Positions 39,540-48,871 of a DNA stretch of 64,000 bases are shown piece after piece; position 1 is the first letter of the stretch; each line of letters begins with the position of its first letter. The notes below the pieces were generated by a model that was not told the origin of the DNA, made no database searches, and saw nothing but the letters and a program-made list of their open reading frames with translations. The position numbers and the translations under genes were made by a program. The stretch comes from Kribbella amoyensis (GTDB lineage Bacteria > Actinomycetota > Actinomycetes > Propionibacteriales > Kribbellaceae): assembly GCF_007828865.1 (NCBI RefSeq), contig NZ_VIVK01000002.1:124001-188000 (forward strand). Reading direction: 5' to 3'.

Positions 39540-41039
39540 ATGAGCGTTCCTCAGGCGACCGTCCGGACCGGTGGGGTGCTCGCGGCCACCTGTTTGTCGA
39601 CGCTGGTGGTGAACGCGAACACGTCCGCGGTCAGCATCCTGCTGCCCGCGATCAGCGACGACACCGGCACGTCGGTCGACACCCTGCAGTGGGCCGTCAC
39701 CGGGTACTCGCTGGTCGGGGCAGCGGTGATCGTGACGGCGGGGTCGTTGGGGGACGTGTTCGGGCGGAAGCGGGTCTTCCAGCTCGGGCTGCTGCTGTTC
39801 GTCGTCTCGTGTGTGCTGATCGCGCTGTCCACGACAGGCGGCATGGTGATCGCGGGGCGGGCCATCCAGGGCGCCGCCGGCTCGACGATCCTCGCCTGTG
39901 GACTCAGCCTGCTGTCCGTGGCGAGCAGCGGTGCGGCGCAACTGCGTTCGGTATCGCTGTGGGGCGCGGCCGCTGCCGTTGGTGCCGCCGCGGGGCCGTT
40001 GGTCGGTGGGGTGCTCGTCGACGTCACCGGGTGGCAGGGTTTGTTCTGGATCGACGCCGTGATCGGGTTGGTCTGTGTGGTGCTGACCTACTTCACCGTG
40101 GCCGAGTCGCGCGATCCGAACCGGCCGCGGGACATCGACTTCGCCGGGGCCGTGCTGGTGGCCACGACACTCAGCCCGCTGGTCCTGGCCCTGAGCAAGG
40201 GCGGCGACTGGGGCTGGGTCTCGCTGGGCACGCTGATCTGTCTGGTCGTGGCGATCGGCTCGGGATTCGGGTTCGTCGCCGTCGAGCGCCGGGTCGCCGT
40301 CCCGTTGCTCGACCTGGCCCTGCTGCGGAACCGGATCCTGGTCGGCTCCACGATCGCGATCCTGATCGGCGCGGGCACGATCAACGGCCTGATGTACCTG
40401 CTCAGCCTGTACTTCCAGGACCCGCAGGCCCTCGGCTTCAGCCCCCTCCAGGCCGGCCTCGCCACGCTCCCGGCCACAGCCGGCCTGGTTGCGATCGCTC
40501 CACTCGTCCCGCGGTTCGCGGCGAAGCTCGGTGGTCGGCAGGTCGTCGGGCTGGGCTTCCTGATCACGGCGGCCGGGTTCGCCGTGATCGGATTCGTCCA
40601 GCCGTCCTGGCAGTACCTCCCGTTCCTGCTGCCGTTGGTCGCGATCGCGGTCGGGATGGGACTGTCGAACGGCCCCGCCTCGTCCGCGGCGACGGCGTCC
40701 GTGTCCGCCGACCAGGTCGGGTCCGCCTCCGGAGTGTCGAACATGGCCCGGTACGTCGGCGCTGCCGTGGCGACCGCGTTGGCCGCGACCATCTACGCCA
40801 GCGTGATCCAGAACCGCACCGAGTCCGGGCACACCGAGTCGGAGGCGCTCGCGGCCGGTCTGGCCACCGCGTCCTGGGTGATGGCGGTGTTCAGCTTCGT
40901 CGGGGTCCTGATGGCCGTGGTGATGGGCCGGCACCGGGCCGCCCGCGGAACCCTGCAGGACGCCGCCGCCTCCGCCGCCGCGGTCTCCCACACCTTGCCG
41001 ACCACAGCCGCCGCGAACGCTGACCGGAGGAACCCATGA
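39540..41039 (+). CDS. MFS transporter, DHA2 (14-TM) type
   Basis: 499-residue exporter-type transporter with about 14 helices, motif A GSLGDVFGRKRVFQLG, and motif C-like GAAAAVGAAAGPLVGG. ATG has GGAGG six bases upstream. The stop overlaps the ATG of the M24 peptidase (ATGA), so the two are coupled and it heads the peptidase/transport run; substrate unknown. Confidence 0.87.
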   Translation: MSVPQATVRTGGVLAATCLSTLVVNANTSAVSILLPAISDDTGTSVDTLQWAVTGYSLVGAAVIVTAGSLGDVFGRKRVFQLGLLLFVVSCVLIALSTTGGMVIAGRAIQGAAGSTILACGLSLLSVASSGAAQLRSVSLWGAAAAVGAAAGPLVGGVLVDVTGWQGLFWIDAVIGLVCVVLTYFTVAESRDPNRPRDIDFAGAVLVATTLSPLVLALSKGGDWGWVSLGTLICLVVAIGSGFGFVAVERRVAVPLLDLALLRNRILVGSTIAILIGAGTINGLMYLLSLYFQDPQALGFSPLQAGLATLPATAGLVAIAPLVPRFAAKLGGRQVVGLGFLITAAGFAVIGFVQPSWQYLPFLLPLVAIAVGMGLSNGPASSAATASVSADQVGSASGVSNMARYVGAAVATALAATIYASVIQNRTESGHTESEALAAGLATASWVMAVFSFVGVLMAVVMGRHRAARGTLQDAAASAAAVSHTLPTTAAANADRRNP

Positions 41040-42163
41040 CCGCGAACGAACCTGTCCCGTTCACCGCCGACGACTACGCGGCCCGGATGGCCCGGGTGAC
41101 GCGGGACGCGGAGCAGGCCGGGCTGGCCGGGGTGATCGTCGGGCCCGGACCGGACCTGGTCTGGCTGACCGGCTACCAGCCGACCGCGATCACCGAACGC
41201 CTCACGATGCTGGCCCTGCTCCCGGACCGCGAACCCACCTTGCTCGTCCCGATCCTCGAACACCCTGACGCCGCGGCCGCGAAAGGCGCAACGGGCCTGA
41301 CGCTAGTGGACTGGACGGACGGCTCGGATCCGTACGCCGCCGCGAGCGCACTCCTGCGGAACGACGGGCGCTTCGGCATCTCCGACTCGTCCTGGGCCCT
41401 GCACCTGCTCGGCCTGCAACGAGCGCTGCCCGGCACGCGGTACGAAGGGTTGAGCGCGTGTCTGCCGATGCTGCGGGCCGTCAAGGACGACAACGAGCTG
41501 GCCCGGCTCGCGGCGGCGGGTGCGGCGGCCGATGCGACGTACGGCGAGATCGTGAACGCCAAGTTCGCCGGCCGGCGGGAGACCGAGGTCGCCGCGGACC
41601 TGGCCGCGTTGCTGCGGCAGTTCGGGCACGAGCAGGTCGACTTCACCGTGGTCGGGTCCGGCCCGAACGGCGCGAACCCCCACCACGAAGCCGGTGAGCG
41701 GGTGATCGAGGAAGGCGATGCCGTGGTGCTCGACTTCGGCGGGCTGATGGACGGGTACGGGTCCGACACCACCCGGACCGTCACGGTCGGGGAGCCGACC
41801 GCGGAGATCCAGAAGGTGCACGACATCGTGCGGGCGGCGCAGCAGGCGGGCGTGGACGCGGTCCGGCCCGGGGTCACCTGCCAGGACATCGACCGGGCCG
41901 CGCGTGCGGTGATCACCGACGCGGGGTACGGCGAGTACTTCATCCACCGGACCGGGCACGGGATCGGGACCACGACGCACGAGCCGCCGTACATGGTCGA
42001 GGGGGAGGAGCAACCGCTGGTCCCCGGGATGTGCTTCTCGGTGGAGCCCGGCATCTACCTGCCCGGCCGGTTCGGGGTCCGGATCGAGGACATCGTCACG
42101 GTCACCGCCGACGGCGGGCGGCGCTTCAATTCCACCGATCACGGGATCCGTGTCGTCGGGTGA
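41036..42163 (+). CDS. M24 family Xaa-Pro aminopeptidase/dipeptidase
   Basis: 375-residue two-metal peptidase (pita-bread fold) cleaving before or after proline. The creatinase N-domain is at about 10-140; the catalytic domain carries the ligands in VVLDFGGLMDGYGSDTTRT, HRTGHGIGTTTHEPP, FSVEPGIYLPG and RIEDIVTV (Asp, Asp, His, Glu, Glu). Cytoplasmic. Start overlaps the MFS stop by 4 bp. Followed after 90 bp by a leader ORF and the APC permease. Confidence 0.9.
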   Translation: MTANEPVPFTADDYAARMARVTRDAEQAGLAGVIVGPGPDLVWLTGYQPTAITERLTMLALLPDREPTLLVPILEHPDAAAAKGATGLTLVDWTDGSDPYAAASALLRNDGRFGISDSSWALHLLGLQRALPGTRYEGLSACLPMLRAVKDDNELARLAAAGAAADATYGEIVNAKFAGRRETEVAADLAALLRQFGHEQVDFTVVGSGPNGANPHHEAGERVIEEGDAVVLDFGGLMDGYGSDTTRTVTVGEPTAEIQKVHDIVRAAQQAGVDAVRPGVTCQDIDRAARAVITDAGYGEYFIHRTGHGIGTTTHEPPYMVEGEEQPLVPGMCFSVEPGIYLPGRFGVRIEDIVTVTADGGRRFNSTDHGIRVVG

Positions 42164-42253
42164 CCATCTCACCCTCGACAGGTGAGGTGGCCGGCACCAC
42201 GCTCGCGGGACCATCACGTCGCCGGCTGTGTCGGCCTCAGAAGGGGGACCACG

Positions 42254-42337
42254 ATGGTGCTGGAGGCAATCGCAGGGCCACGATCCAGGAGTGACCGTAC
42301 CGACGGCCGCGCCACGATCACCGGGGCGACGCCATGA
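42254..42337 (+). CDS. 27-residue leader ORF before the APC permease
   Basis: A short frame with a good ribosome site (AAGGGGG, 42241-42247, six bases before ATG) encodes MVLEAIAGPRSRSDRTDGRA and ends in a TGA that overlaps the permease ATG (ATGA). The permease itself has no ribosome site, so its translation should depend on ribosomes finishing this ORF. The peptide is rich in Arg and Thr. A hairpin (CTCACC/GGTGAG, 42167-42185) lies upstream. Confidence 0.5.
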   Translation: MVLEAIAGPRSRSDRTDGRATITGATP

Positions 42338-43812
42338 ACGCCATGGACGTCCCCGCCGACAAGCCGGTCGCGAAGGCCGAGCGGGCCGCCGTCCCGGCAC
42401 GGGCCTGGATCTCGTGGGTCGCGTTGGCCCTGATGACGACCAGCTCGGTGGCCAGTCTGCGGCCGTCGCCGACGATGGCCGTGTACGGGCTGGCCTGTGT
42501 CTTCCTCTACATCGTCCCCGCGATCGTCTTCCTGCTGCCGACCTCGCTGGTGTCGGCCGAGCTGGCCTCCGGGTACGACGGCGGCGTCTACAACTGGGTG
42601 GCGCGGGGGATCTCCAAGCCGATGGGGTTCCTAGCGGTCTGGTGCCAGTTCGCGATGACGATCTTCTACTACCCGAGCCTGCTCGGCTTCGTCGCGAGCA
42701 CGCTCGCCTACGTCTTCGATCCCGAGCTGGCCTCCAGCGGCCCGTACACCGCGTGCGTCATCGTCGTCGTGTACTGGACCGGGGTCTGGGTGTCGTCGCG
42801 CGGCACCAAGGGCGTCGCCGGGCTGGCCAGCGGTGGCCTGATCATCGGCACGCTGATCCCCGGTGCGGTGCTGGTGATTCTCGGCATCGCGTTCCTCGGC
42901 CAGGGCAACCAGTCCGCCGCGCCGATGAACGCCGACCACCTGCTGCCCGCCTGGGCCGGGTTGTCCAGCCTGGTGCTGATCGTCAACAACTTCCTGTCGT
43001 ACTCGGGCATGGAGATGAACGCGGTGCACGTCGGCTCACTGCGCAACCCGGGCAAGGAGTTCCCGCGCGCGATCTTCATGGCGATGGGCCTGGTGCTGCT
43101 GATCTTCATCCTGCCGGCGCTGGCGATCAGCTGGGTGGTCCCGGCCGACCAGCTGTCGCTGACCGCGGGCGTGATGCAGGCGTTCGACGCGGTGTTCGCG
43201 GAGTTCGGGACGCAGTGGCTGACGCCGATCTTCGGCATCATGCTGGTCACCGCGTCGCTCGGCGGCATGCTGACCTGGCTGGCCGGGCCGTCGAAGGGCC
43301 TGCTGCTGATCTCCCGGCAGGAGGGCTACCTGCCACCGTTCCTGCAGCGGCTCAACAAGAACGGCGTGCAGCAGAACATCCTGGTCACGCAGGGCATCGT
43401 CACCACGGTCATTGCCTTGGGCTACGCGCTGATCCCCAACGTCTCCAGCGCGTACTGGATCTTCTCGGTGATCACCACGCAGGTGTACCTGATCATGTAC
43501 CTGCTGATGTTCGTCGCGGCCGTCCAGCTGCGCCGCAAGGATCCCGATCACCCACGGGGCTACAAGGCGCCGATGCTGATCGGTCTCTGCGGGGTCGGCT
43601 TCACGGCATCGCTGGCCGCGCTGCTGGTCGGGTTCATCCCGCCCTCGCAGTTCGAGTCGGGCAACGGCGGCGTGTACTTCATCATCGTCGCGGGCGGCGC
43701 GCTCGGCCTCGGCCTGCTGGTGCCGTTCCTGTTCTACCGGCTCCGTAAACCGTCCTGGAAGCTGCCCGAGGACGAGGTGGAGGCCGGCGAGGCGGAGGCG
43801 GGTTCAGCATGA
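42334..43812 (+). CDS. APC superfamily amino-acid permease
   Basis: 492-residue permease with about 12 helices, most like glutamate/GABA-antiporter members of the APC family: LVSAELASGYDGGVYNWVARG in segment 2, VNNFLSYSGMEMNAVHVGSLRNPGKEFPRA, and ITTQVYLIMYLLMFVAAVQLRR. Imports or exchanges amino acids. The stop overlaps the next ATG. Placed between two peptidases, it probably moves peptide breakdown products. Confidence 0.87.
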   Translation: MNAMDVPADKPVAKAERAAVPARAWISWVALALMTTSSVASLRPSPTMAVYGLACVFLYIVPAIVFLLPTSLVSAELASGYDGGVYNWVARGISKPMGFLAVWCQFAMTIFYYPSLLGFVASTLAYVFDPELASSGPYTACVIVVVYWTGVWVSSRGTKGVAGLASGGLIIGTLIPGAVLVILGIAFLGQGNQSAAPMNADHLLPAWAGLSSLVLIVNNFLSYSGMEMNAVHVGSLRNPGKEFPRAIFMAMGLVLLIFILPALAISWVVPADQLSLTAGVMQAFDAVFAEFGTQWLTPIFGIMLVTASLGGMLTWLAGPSKGLLLISRQEGYLPPFLQRLNKNGVQQNILVTQGIVTTVIALGYALIPNVSSAYWIFSVITTQVYLIMYLLMFVAAVQLRRKDPDHPRGYKAPMLIGLCGVGFTASLAALLVGFIPPSQFESGNGGVYFIIVAGGALGLGLLVPFLFYRLRKPSWKLPEDEVEAGEAEAGSA

Positions 43813-44258
43813 GCACGATGAACGAGATGTCGACCAAGCGCGAACGCCGGACGATCTACATCGTCATCGGGGCCGCCCTCGTGGTGCTGCTGATCATCGG
43901 GCTGATCACCTACTCCGCCGGCAAGTCGAACCGGGAGGCCGAGGACAAGGCGAACCAGCTGATCGGCGCCCTGCACCAGGCCGGGATCCAGCGGACGCCG
44001 TCGGTCGAGCAGATCACCGGTGTCCTCGGCGACGACGGCGGAGCGCTGTGCGCCGATCCGTCCGAGGCGCTCAGCAAGGCGATCCTGTACGGCATGATCG
44101 CGAACGGCGCCGGTGGACCCGGGGCCCGGCCGGTGATCGCGGACAGCCGGATCATCAAGGGGCAACTGCTGGTGATCAAGATCTACTGCCCCGACGAGCT
44201 GCCGAAGTTCCAGCAGTACGTCGACCAGCTCGAGTACGACGACACGATCAACGAGTGA
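43809..44258 (+). CDS. Membrane-anchored protein of unknown function
   Basis: 149 residues: charged N-terminus, a single hydrophobic helix (IYIVIGAALVVLLIIGLITY, residues 16-35), then an extracytoplasmic globular domain with two cysteines (ALCADP and IYCPDEL). No family recognised. It overlaps both neighbours by 4 bp, so it is made in step with the permease and the M20 peptidase and may be an accessory subunit. Confidence 0.7.
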   Translation: MSTMNEMSTKRERRTIYIVIGAALVVLLIIGLITYSAGKSNREAEDKANQLIGALHQAGIQRTPSVEQITGVLGDDGGALCADPSEALSKAILYGMIANGAGGPGARPVIADSRIIKGQLLVIKIYCPDELPKFQQYVDQLEYDDTINE

Positions 44259-44263
44259 TCGCG

Positions 44264-45610
44264 ATGGAGCTACGAGAGAGCGTGGCCGGTCTGATGGGCC
44301 GGGTGCACGGCGAACTGTCCGAACTCGTCGCGATCAGGTCGGTCGCCGATCCTCGCCAGTTCCCGCCGGAGGAGTGTGCGAAGGCCGCCAAGTGGGTGCT
44401 GGACGCCTTCGCCGCCGAAGGATTCGCGGACGCCCATCTGGAGGAGACCGCGGACGGCAGTCACGCGGTGGTGGGATCGCGGCCCGGCCCCGGCCCGGAC
44501 GCTCCGACGGTCCTGCTGTACGCGCACTACGACGTGCAGCCACCGCTCGACGACGACGCCTGGCGAACTCCGCCGTTCGAGCTGACCGAGGTCGACGGAC
44601 GGTGGTACGGGCGGGGTGCGGCGGACTGCAAGGGCAACATCCTCATGCACCTCACCGCGTTGCGGGCTCTGGGCAACGATCTCCCGGTGAACCTCAAGCT
44701 GGTGGTGGAAGGCTCGGAGGAGCAGGGCACCGGTGGACTGGAGGACTTCGTCCCGAAGAACGCGGACCTGCTGCGGGCCGACGCGATCCTGGTCTGCGAC
44801 ACCGGCAACGCGGCTGTCGGACGTCCCGCGGTCACGGTCAGCCTGCGCGGCCTGGTCAACGTGGTCGTCACCGTGTACGCGATCCCGTCGGAGCTGCACT
44901 CGGGCATGTTCGGCGGTCCCGCGCCGGACGGTCTCGCGGCCCTCGTCGCGATGCTCGCCACCTTGCGCGACGCCCGGGGTGACACGACGATCCGCGGCCT
45001 GGACAACACCCAGGTCTGGCCCGGGGAACCGTACGCCGCCGAGACGTTCCGGACCGATGCGGGAGTACCGGACGGGGTCGAGCTGCTCGGATCCGGCACG
45101 GTGTCGGACATGTTGTGGGCCCGTCCCGCGATCACCATCCTGGGGATCGACTCCCCACCCGTCCTCGGTTCCACGGCTGCGATCGTGCCGCGGGCGAAGG
45201 CCCGGTTGAACCTGCGGATTCCCCCGGGGACCGGGCCGGAACAGGCTGCCAAGGCGCTGGAGGACCATCTGCGCGCGGTGGCTCCCTGGGGTGTGCGGGT
45301 GACCGTGGAGGAGGAGGCGACCGGGTCGCCATTCCGGGCGGCGACCGATGGGCCGGCGTACCGGGTGATGGCGGCCGCGATGAAGGAGGCGTACGGCCGG
45401 GAGATGGTCAGGCTCGGGCAGGGTGGATCGATCCCGTTGTGCAACGTGTTCGCGGACACCTACCCGGACGCCGAGGTGATCATGATGGGTGTCGAGGAAC
45501 CGCTGGCCCTGATCCACGCCCCGAACGAGAGCGTGGATCCCGGTGAGATCGAGCGGCTCGCCCACACCGAGGCCCTCTTCCTCCGGCAGTTCGCGGCCGT
45601 GCGCAGCTGA
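44264..45610 (+). CDS. M20 family metallo-dipeptidase
   Basis: 448-residue two-zinc peptidase. Metal ligands in YAHYDVQPP, GRGAADCKGN, VVEGSEEQGT and CDTGN, with a dimerisation domain between about 185 and 340 and IHAPNESVDPGEI at the end. Resembles M20 dipeptidases such as carnosinase-like enzymes. ATG 44264 is chosen; a GTG at 44255 overlapping the previous stop (GTGA) is an equally plausible start adding three residues. Confidence 0.88.
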   Translation: MELRESVAGLMGRVHGELSELVAIRSVADPRQFPPEECAKAAKWVLDAFAAEGFADAHLEETADGSHAVVGSRPGPGPDAPTVLLYAHYDVQPPLDDDAWRTPPFELTEVDGRWYGRGAADCKGNILMHLTALRALGNDLPVNLKLVVEGSEEQGTGGLEDFVPKNADLLRADAILVCDTGNAAVGRPAVTVSLRGLVNVVVTVYAIPSELHSGMFGGPAPDGLAALVAMLATLRDARGDTTIRGLDNTQVWPGEPYAAETFRTDAGVPDGVELLGSGTVSDMLWARPAITILGIDSPPVLGSTAAIVPRAKARLNLRIPPGTGPEQAAKALEDHLRAVAPWGVRVTVEEEATGSPFRAATDGPAYRVMAAAMKEAYGREMVRLGQGGSIPLCNVFADTYPDAEVIMMGVEEPLALIHAPNESVDPGEIERLAHTEALFLRQFAAVRS

Positions 45611-45623
45611 CCCACTGCACCCG

Positions 45624-46841
45624 ATGAGTTCGTCCGAGCCGTTCGGGGTGACGGTCCGGATCGCGTCGTTGCTGCTGGCATCGAGTGCCGAAGGCGTCGG
45701 GATGCTGGAGCTGTACGTCACCCGGGTCGCCCGGGCGTTCGGGATCGAGGTCGGCCTGCTGATCCTGCCTGAGCAGATCCTGCTCGCCGACCGGAGTTCG
45801 CCCGCGTCCGCGCCGGTCGCCGTCGTTCGCGCCGCACCGGGGCTGTCCCGGCTGGACCAGGTGGCCGCGCTCAAGGTGCTGGTCGCCGACATCGAGGCGG
45901 GACTCGCACCGGCCGAAGCGGGCCGCCGGGTCGACGAGCTCGCCGCGAGCGGGCCGAGATGGCCGGCCTGGTTGCGGGTCGTCGGGGTCATGCTGTTCGC
46001 CGTCGGGTTCGCGCCGAGCGTCGTGGCCACCGCGTCCGAGGTCGCCGCGACCGCCTTGCTGGGTGCCGTGATGGGTGTCCTGCTGGTGTCCTTCGAACGC
46101 CGCCGCTTCGAGCCGGTACTGCCGTTCGTCGCCGCGTTCACGTTGACGGTCCTGGCGGCGACGTTGCTCGACGGCATGACGGCGACCTCGGGTGTCGTCC
46201 TGGTGGTCGTGCCCGCGTTGTTCGTCGTCGTCCCCGGCGACTACCTGTCCGCGTCCGTGGCCGAGCTGGTAGCGGGGCATCTCAGCGCGGGCGCGGTCCG
46301 CCTGGTGTACGCGGCCCTCTTGCTCGGCATGCTCGTGGTCGGCATCGTCGGTGCGACCCAGCTGACCGATCGCGACGAGGCGTTGACCGAGACGCCCGTC
46401 GAAGCCACGTTGCCGTTTCTCGTGGTCGTGCTGGCGTGGATCCCGTTCACGGTCGGCCTGGTGCTGGCGTTCAACGGGCAGCCGAGGATGGTGCCGTGGT
46501 TGCTGCCGACCGTCATCGGTACCTATCTGCTCCAGCAAGGCGCGACCAGGCTGGGCGGGGACGTCTTCGGTACCTTGCTCGCGGGGATCGCCCTCGGCGC
46601 GGTCGCGAACGTGCTGTCGGCCCCGAACCACCGGCCACCGCGGCTGTTGCTGGTGGTCGGCGGGTTCTTCGTCCTCACCGTCGGCGGGCTCGGGCTGCGG
46701 GGTTTCACCGCACTGATCGGTGGCGACGTGATCTCCGGGTTCGACAGCCTGCGCGACTTCCTGCTCCAGGTACCGACGGTCGCGATCTCGATCGCCATCG
46801 GTGTGCTCGCGACGACCCGGCGGATCACGAGAACACGTTGA
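45624..46841 (+). CDS. ThrE-type threonine/serine exporter
   Basis: 405-residue exporter. Cytoplasmic N-terminal domain (MSSSEPFGVTVRIASLLLAS) to about 115, then ten likely helices; the ThrE regions VVPGDYLSASVAELVAGHLS and DVFGTLLAGIALGAVAN are seen. Exports amino acids set free by peptidases, which fits its position 13 bp after the M20 gene. The last 17 bp overlap the convergent gene. Confidence 0.85.
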   Translation: MSSSEPFGVTVRIASLLLASSAEGVGMLELYVTRVARAFGIEVGLLILPEQILLADRSSPASAPVAVVRAAPGLSRLDQVAALKVLVADIEAGLAPAEAGRRVDELAASGPRWPAWLRVVGVMLFAVGFAPSVVATASEVAATALLGAVMGVLLVSFERRRFEPVLPFVAAFTLTVLAATLLDGMTATSGVVLVVVPALFVVVPGDYLSASVAELVAGHLSAGAVRLVYAALLLGMLVVGIVGATQLTDRDEALTETPVEATLPFLVVVLAWIPFTVGLVLAFNGQPRMVPWLLPTVIGTYLLQQGATRLGGDVFGTLLAGIALGAVANVLSAPNHRPPRLLLVVGGFFVLTVGGLGLRGFTALIGGDVISGFDSLRDFLLQVPTVAISIAIGVLATTRRITRTR

Positions 46842-47493
46842 CGGCACGGGCCACGACGAGACCGACGACGGCCAGCGAGATCAGCGACTGCAGGCCCATC
46901 GCCAGCTTGGCCCAGAACGCCAGCGGCATCACGTCGGTCGGGCTGAACGCGGTCGACGTGGTCAGCGCCAGGTACAGGTAGTCGCCGAAGCCGGGGCGCC
47001 AGTGGGGAGGGGCGACCTCCGGACTGATTTGCTGGACGAAGGCGAGATCGAGGTACCGCGGCATCCGGTGCGCCCGGTTGGCGGCGCCGCCCGCGTCGAG
47101 TTCCCAGTACAGCAAGGCGAACGAGATCAGGTTCGACAACCACACCACCCCGCCGGCCGCGAGCAGGATCTCGGGGGAGTTGGTCATCGCGCCGCCCTCG
47201 ATCAGGGCCGCGATCAGCCGGACCGTCGCCACCAAGGCATCCAGCACCAGCAGCGCCACGATCGCGATCGACACACCCCGCAGGAACGAGGACCGCTTGT
47301 CGATCCGGCCGGGGTCGCGCACCATCAGTACCGCGAGCAGCACGATCTCGACCGCCGGCAACACCCACACCGGGGCGATCCGCAACTCCTTCGGCCGGAG
47401 GAGCGTCAACGCCATCGCCACCACGACCGCGGCCACACTCGGCCACCGGCGTTCGCCCCGAACCGGCCCCTCCGACTCCCCGCCAGTGCTCAT
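46825..47493 (-). CDS. Membrane protein with channel-like C-terminus
   Basis: 222 residues, five or six hydrophobic helices. The stretch GDYLYLALTTSTAFSPTDVM before the last helix resembles the pore loop of two-helix potassium channels, but the TVGYG-type filter is absent. May be a degenerate ion channel or a DUF1345-like protein. The signal is too weak for a function. ATG 47493 is in a short leader divergent from the DUF402 gene. Confidence 0.6.
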   Translation of the reverse strand: MSTGGESEGPVRGERRWPSVAAVVVAMALTLLRPKELRIAPVWVLPAVEIVLLAVLMVRDPGRIDKRSSFLRGVSIAIVALLVLDALVATVRLIAALIEGGAMTNSPEILLAAGGVVWLSNLISFALLYWELDAGGAANRAHRMPRYLDLAFVQQISPEVAPPHWRPGFGDYLYLALTTSTAFSPTDVMPLAFWAKLAMGLQSLISLAVVGLVVARAVNVFS

Positions 47494-47568
47494 GGCACCC
47501 CCGCTCGCCAGGGTACGCCGCCGGCTCGTCCAGGGCTGCTGGTCCGGAAGAGGTCGATACTGGGCCCC

Positions 47569-48078
47569 GTGATCCTCGAGGAAGTGTCCGTGTACCACCG
47601 GACCGGTCAGTGGTGCCGTGGCGTCCGAACCGGCGACAACGTCGTCGCGTACGACGTGGCGATCCTTCCGCGCTGGCAGGTCCCCGGCCTCCCGACCACC
47701 GACCGGTGCTTCGTCCTCGCCGACGAGGGGGTGCAGATCACCCGGCCGAACACGTTCAGCGGCACGCTCCGAGGCGGCTGGTACATCGACGTGGTCGACG
47801 TCGAGGAAGCGGAACCAGGCCGGCTGGTCGTCCACGATCGCGCTATCGACTTCGTCCTGCCGGCCACCAGCCTGCGGTACGAGGTGCTCGACCTGGACGA
47901 GTTCGCCGACGCACTGGAGAACGGGGAGATCGACACCGCCACGGCGATCCGGGCACTGCGCACGACACAGCGCTTCATCGACTCCCACCTGCGCAACCTG
48001 GACGAGGACGCGCTGACCTCCTGGCCCGACTTCCCACCGGCCACCGTCGCGAAGCTGGCCGAGCTGCCGCCGTTCTGA
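47569..48078 (+). CDS. DUF402 family protein
   Basis: 169 residues of beta-rich DUF402 (FomD-like) type; GWYIDVVDVEEAEPGRLVVHD and YEVLDLDEFADALENGEID match the family, which includes nucleoside diphosphate phosphatases and is otherwise uncharacterised. The start GTG 47569 is the first codon giving the family N-terminus; no strong ribosome site. Cytoplasmic. Confidence 0.7.
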   Translation: MILEEVSVYHRTGQWCRGVRTGDNVVAYDVAILPRWQVPGLPTTDRCFVLADEGVQITRPNTFSGTLRGGWYIDVVDVEEAEPGRLVVHDRAIDFVLPATSLRYEVLDLDEFADALENGEIDTATAIRALRTTQRFIDSHLRNLDEDALTSWPDFPPATVAKLAELPPF

Positions 48079-48174
48079 GTCCCAGATCGAGGGTTGGGAC
48101 CGCGGTCCCGTGCGGTTGGGGCCGACGGCGGCCGACGCTCTTTGTCGACAGGGAGTCGATTCAGGGAGTGCATC

Positions 48175-48864
48175 ATGACTGTCATCGTCGAAGACACCCG
48201 GGACAACCGGCCGGCCCCCGTGTTCACGGGCCGGATCCGCTGGGTGGCGGCGCTGCTCGTGACCGTGGGCGCCGCGTTGCAGGTGGCGGAGTTCCTGCTC
48301 GAGCCGGGCAGCGACACGACCGCGAGCCGGGTCGCCTGGTGGGTGGCGCATCCCGACCGGATCGAGTGGTCGAAGGCGGCCGGGCTGCTGGCGGTGCCGT
48401 TCCTGCTCGGGCAGGTGTACGTCACGGTGACGATCGCGCGCCGGCACTCGCGCCGGATCGCGACCGCCGCGGCCGTCTGCCTCACCGCGGCGATGACCGG
48501 CCTCGCCGCGATCCAGGGGGCCGAGCTGGCCGCGCTGTTCGCGACCAGGGCCGGGCACCAGGACGCGGCCATCGCGATCCTCGACAGCAGCGAACCGACC
48601 GTACCCGGGGTACTGCTGCTGGTGATGTTCCTCGGGGGCGCACTGATCGGGACCGTGCTGATCAACATCGCGCTGTGGCGATCCCCGTACGCACCGCGAC
48701 TCGTGGTGATCTTCGGGGTCACCTTCGTGGTCCTCGACATCGTCCTGCAGCAGGGTGTCGCCGGACACCTCGCGGCGCTGGCGGCCGGACTGGTCCTGGC
48801 CTGGGCGATCGTCACCGGATATGTGCGGACCCCGCGCCAACGGGAGCGAGTGCGCGCACACTGA
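48175..48864 (+). CDS. Multi-pass membrane protein next to a two-component system
   Basis: 229 residues with about six helices (segments near 23-43, 64-85, 97-118, 142-165, 172-192, 196-212). Unknown family. It ends seven bases before the histidine kinase start, so the three genes form one unit and it may supply or modulate the kinase signal. Confidence 0.68.
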   Translation: MTVIVEDTRDNRPAPVFTGRIRWVAALLVTVGAALQVAEFLLEPGSDTTASRVAWWVAHPDRIEWSKAAGLLAVPFLLGQVYVTVTIARRHSRRIATAAAVCLTAAMTGLAAIQGAELAALFATRAGHQDAAIAILDSSEPTVPGVLLLVMFLGGALIGTVLINIALWRSPYAPRLVVIFGVTFVVLDIVLQQGVAGHLAALAAGLVLAWAIVTGYVRTPRQRERVRAH

Positions 48865-48871
48865 CCTTGAG

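Noticed and set aside
42164..42253. Riboswitch before the leader ORF
   Set aside because: Looked for guanidine, glycine and glutamine riboswitch signatures; none is recognisable, only a short hairpin.
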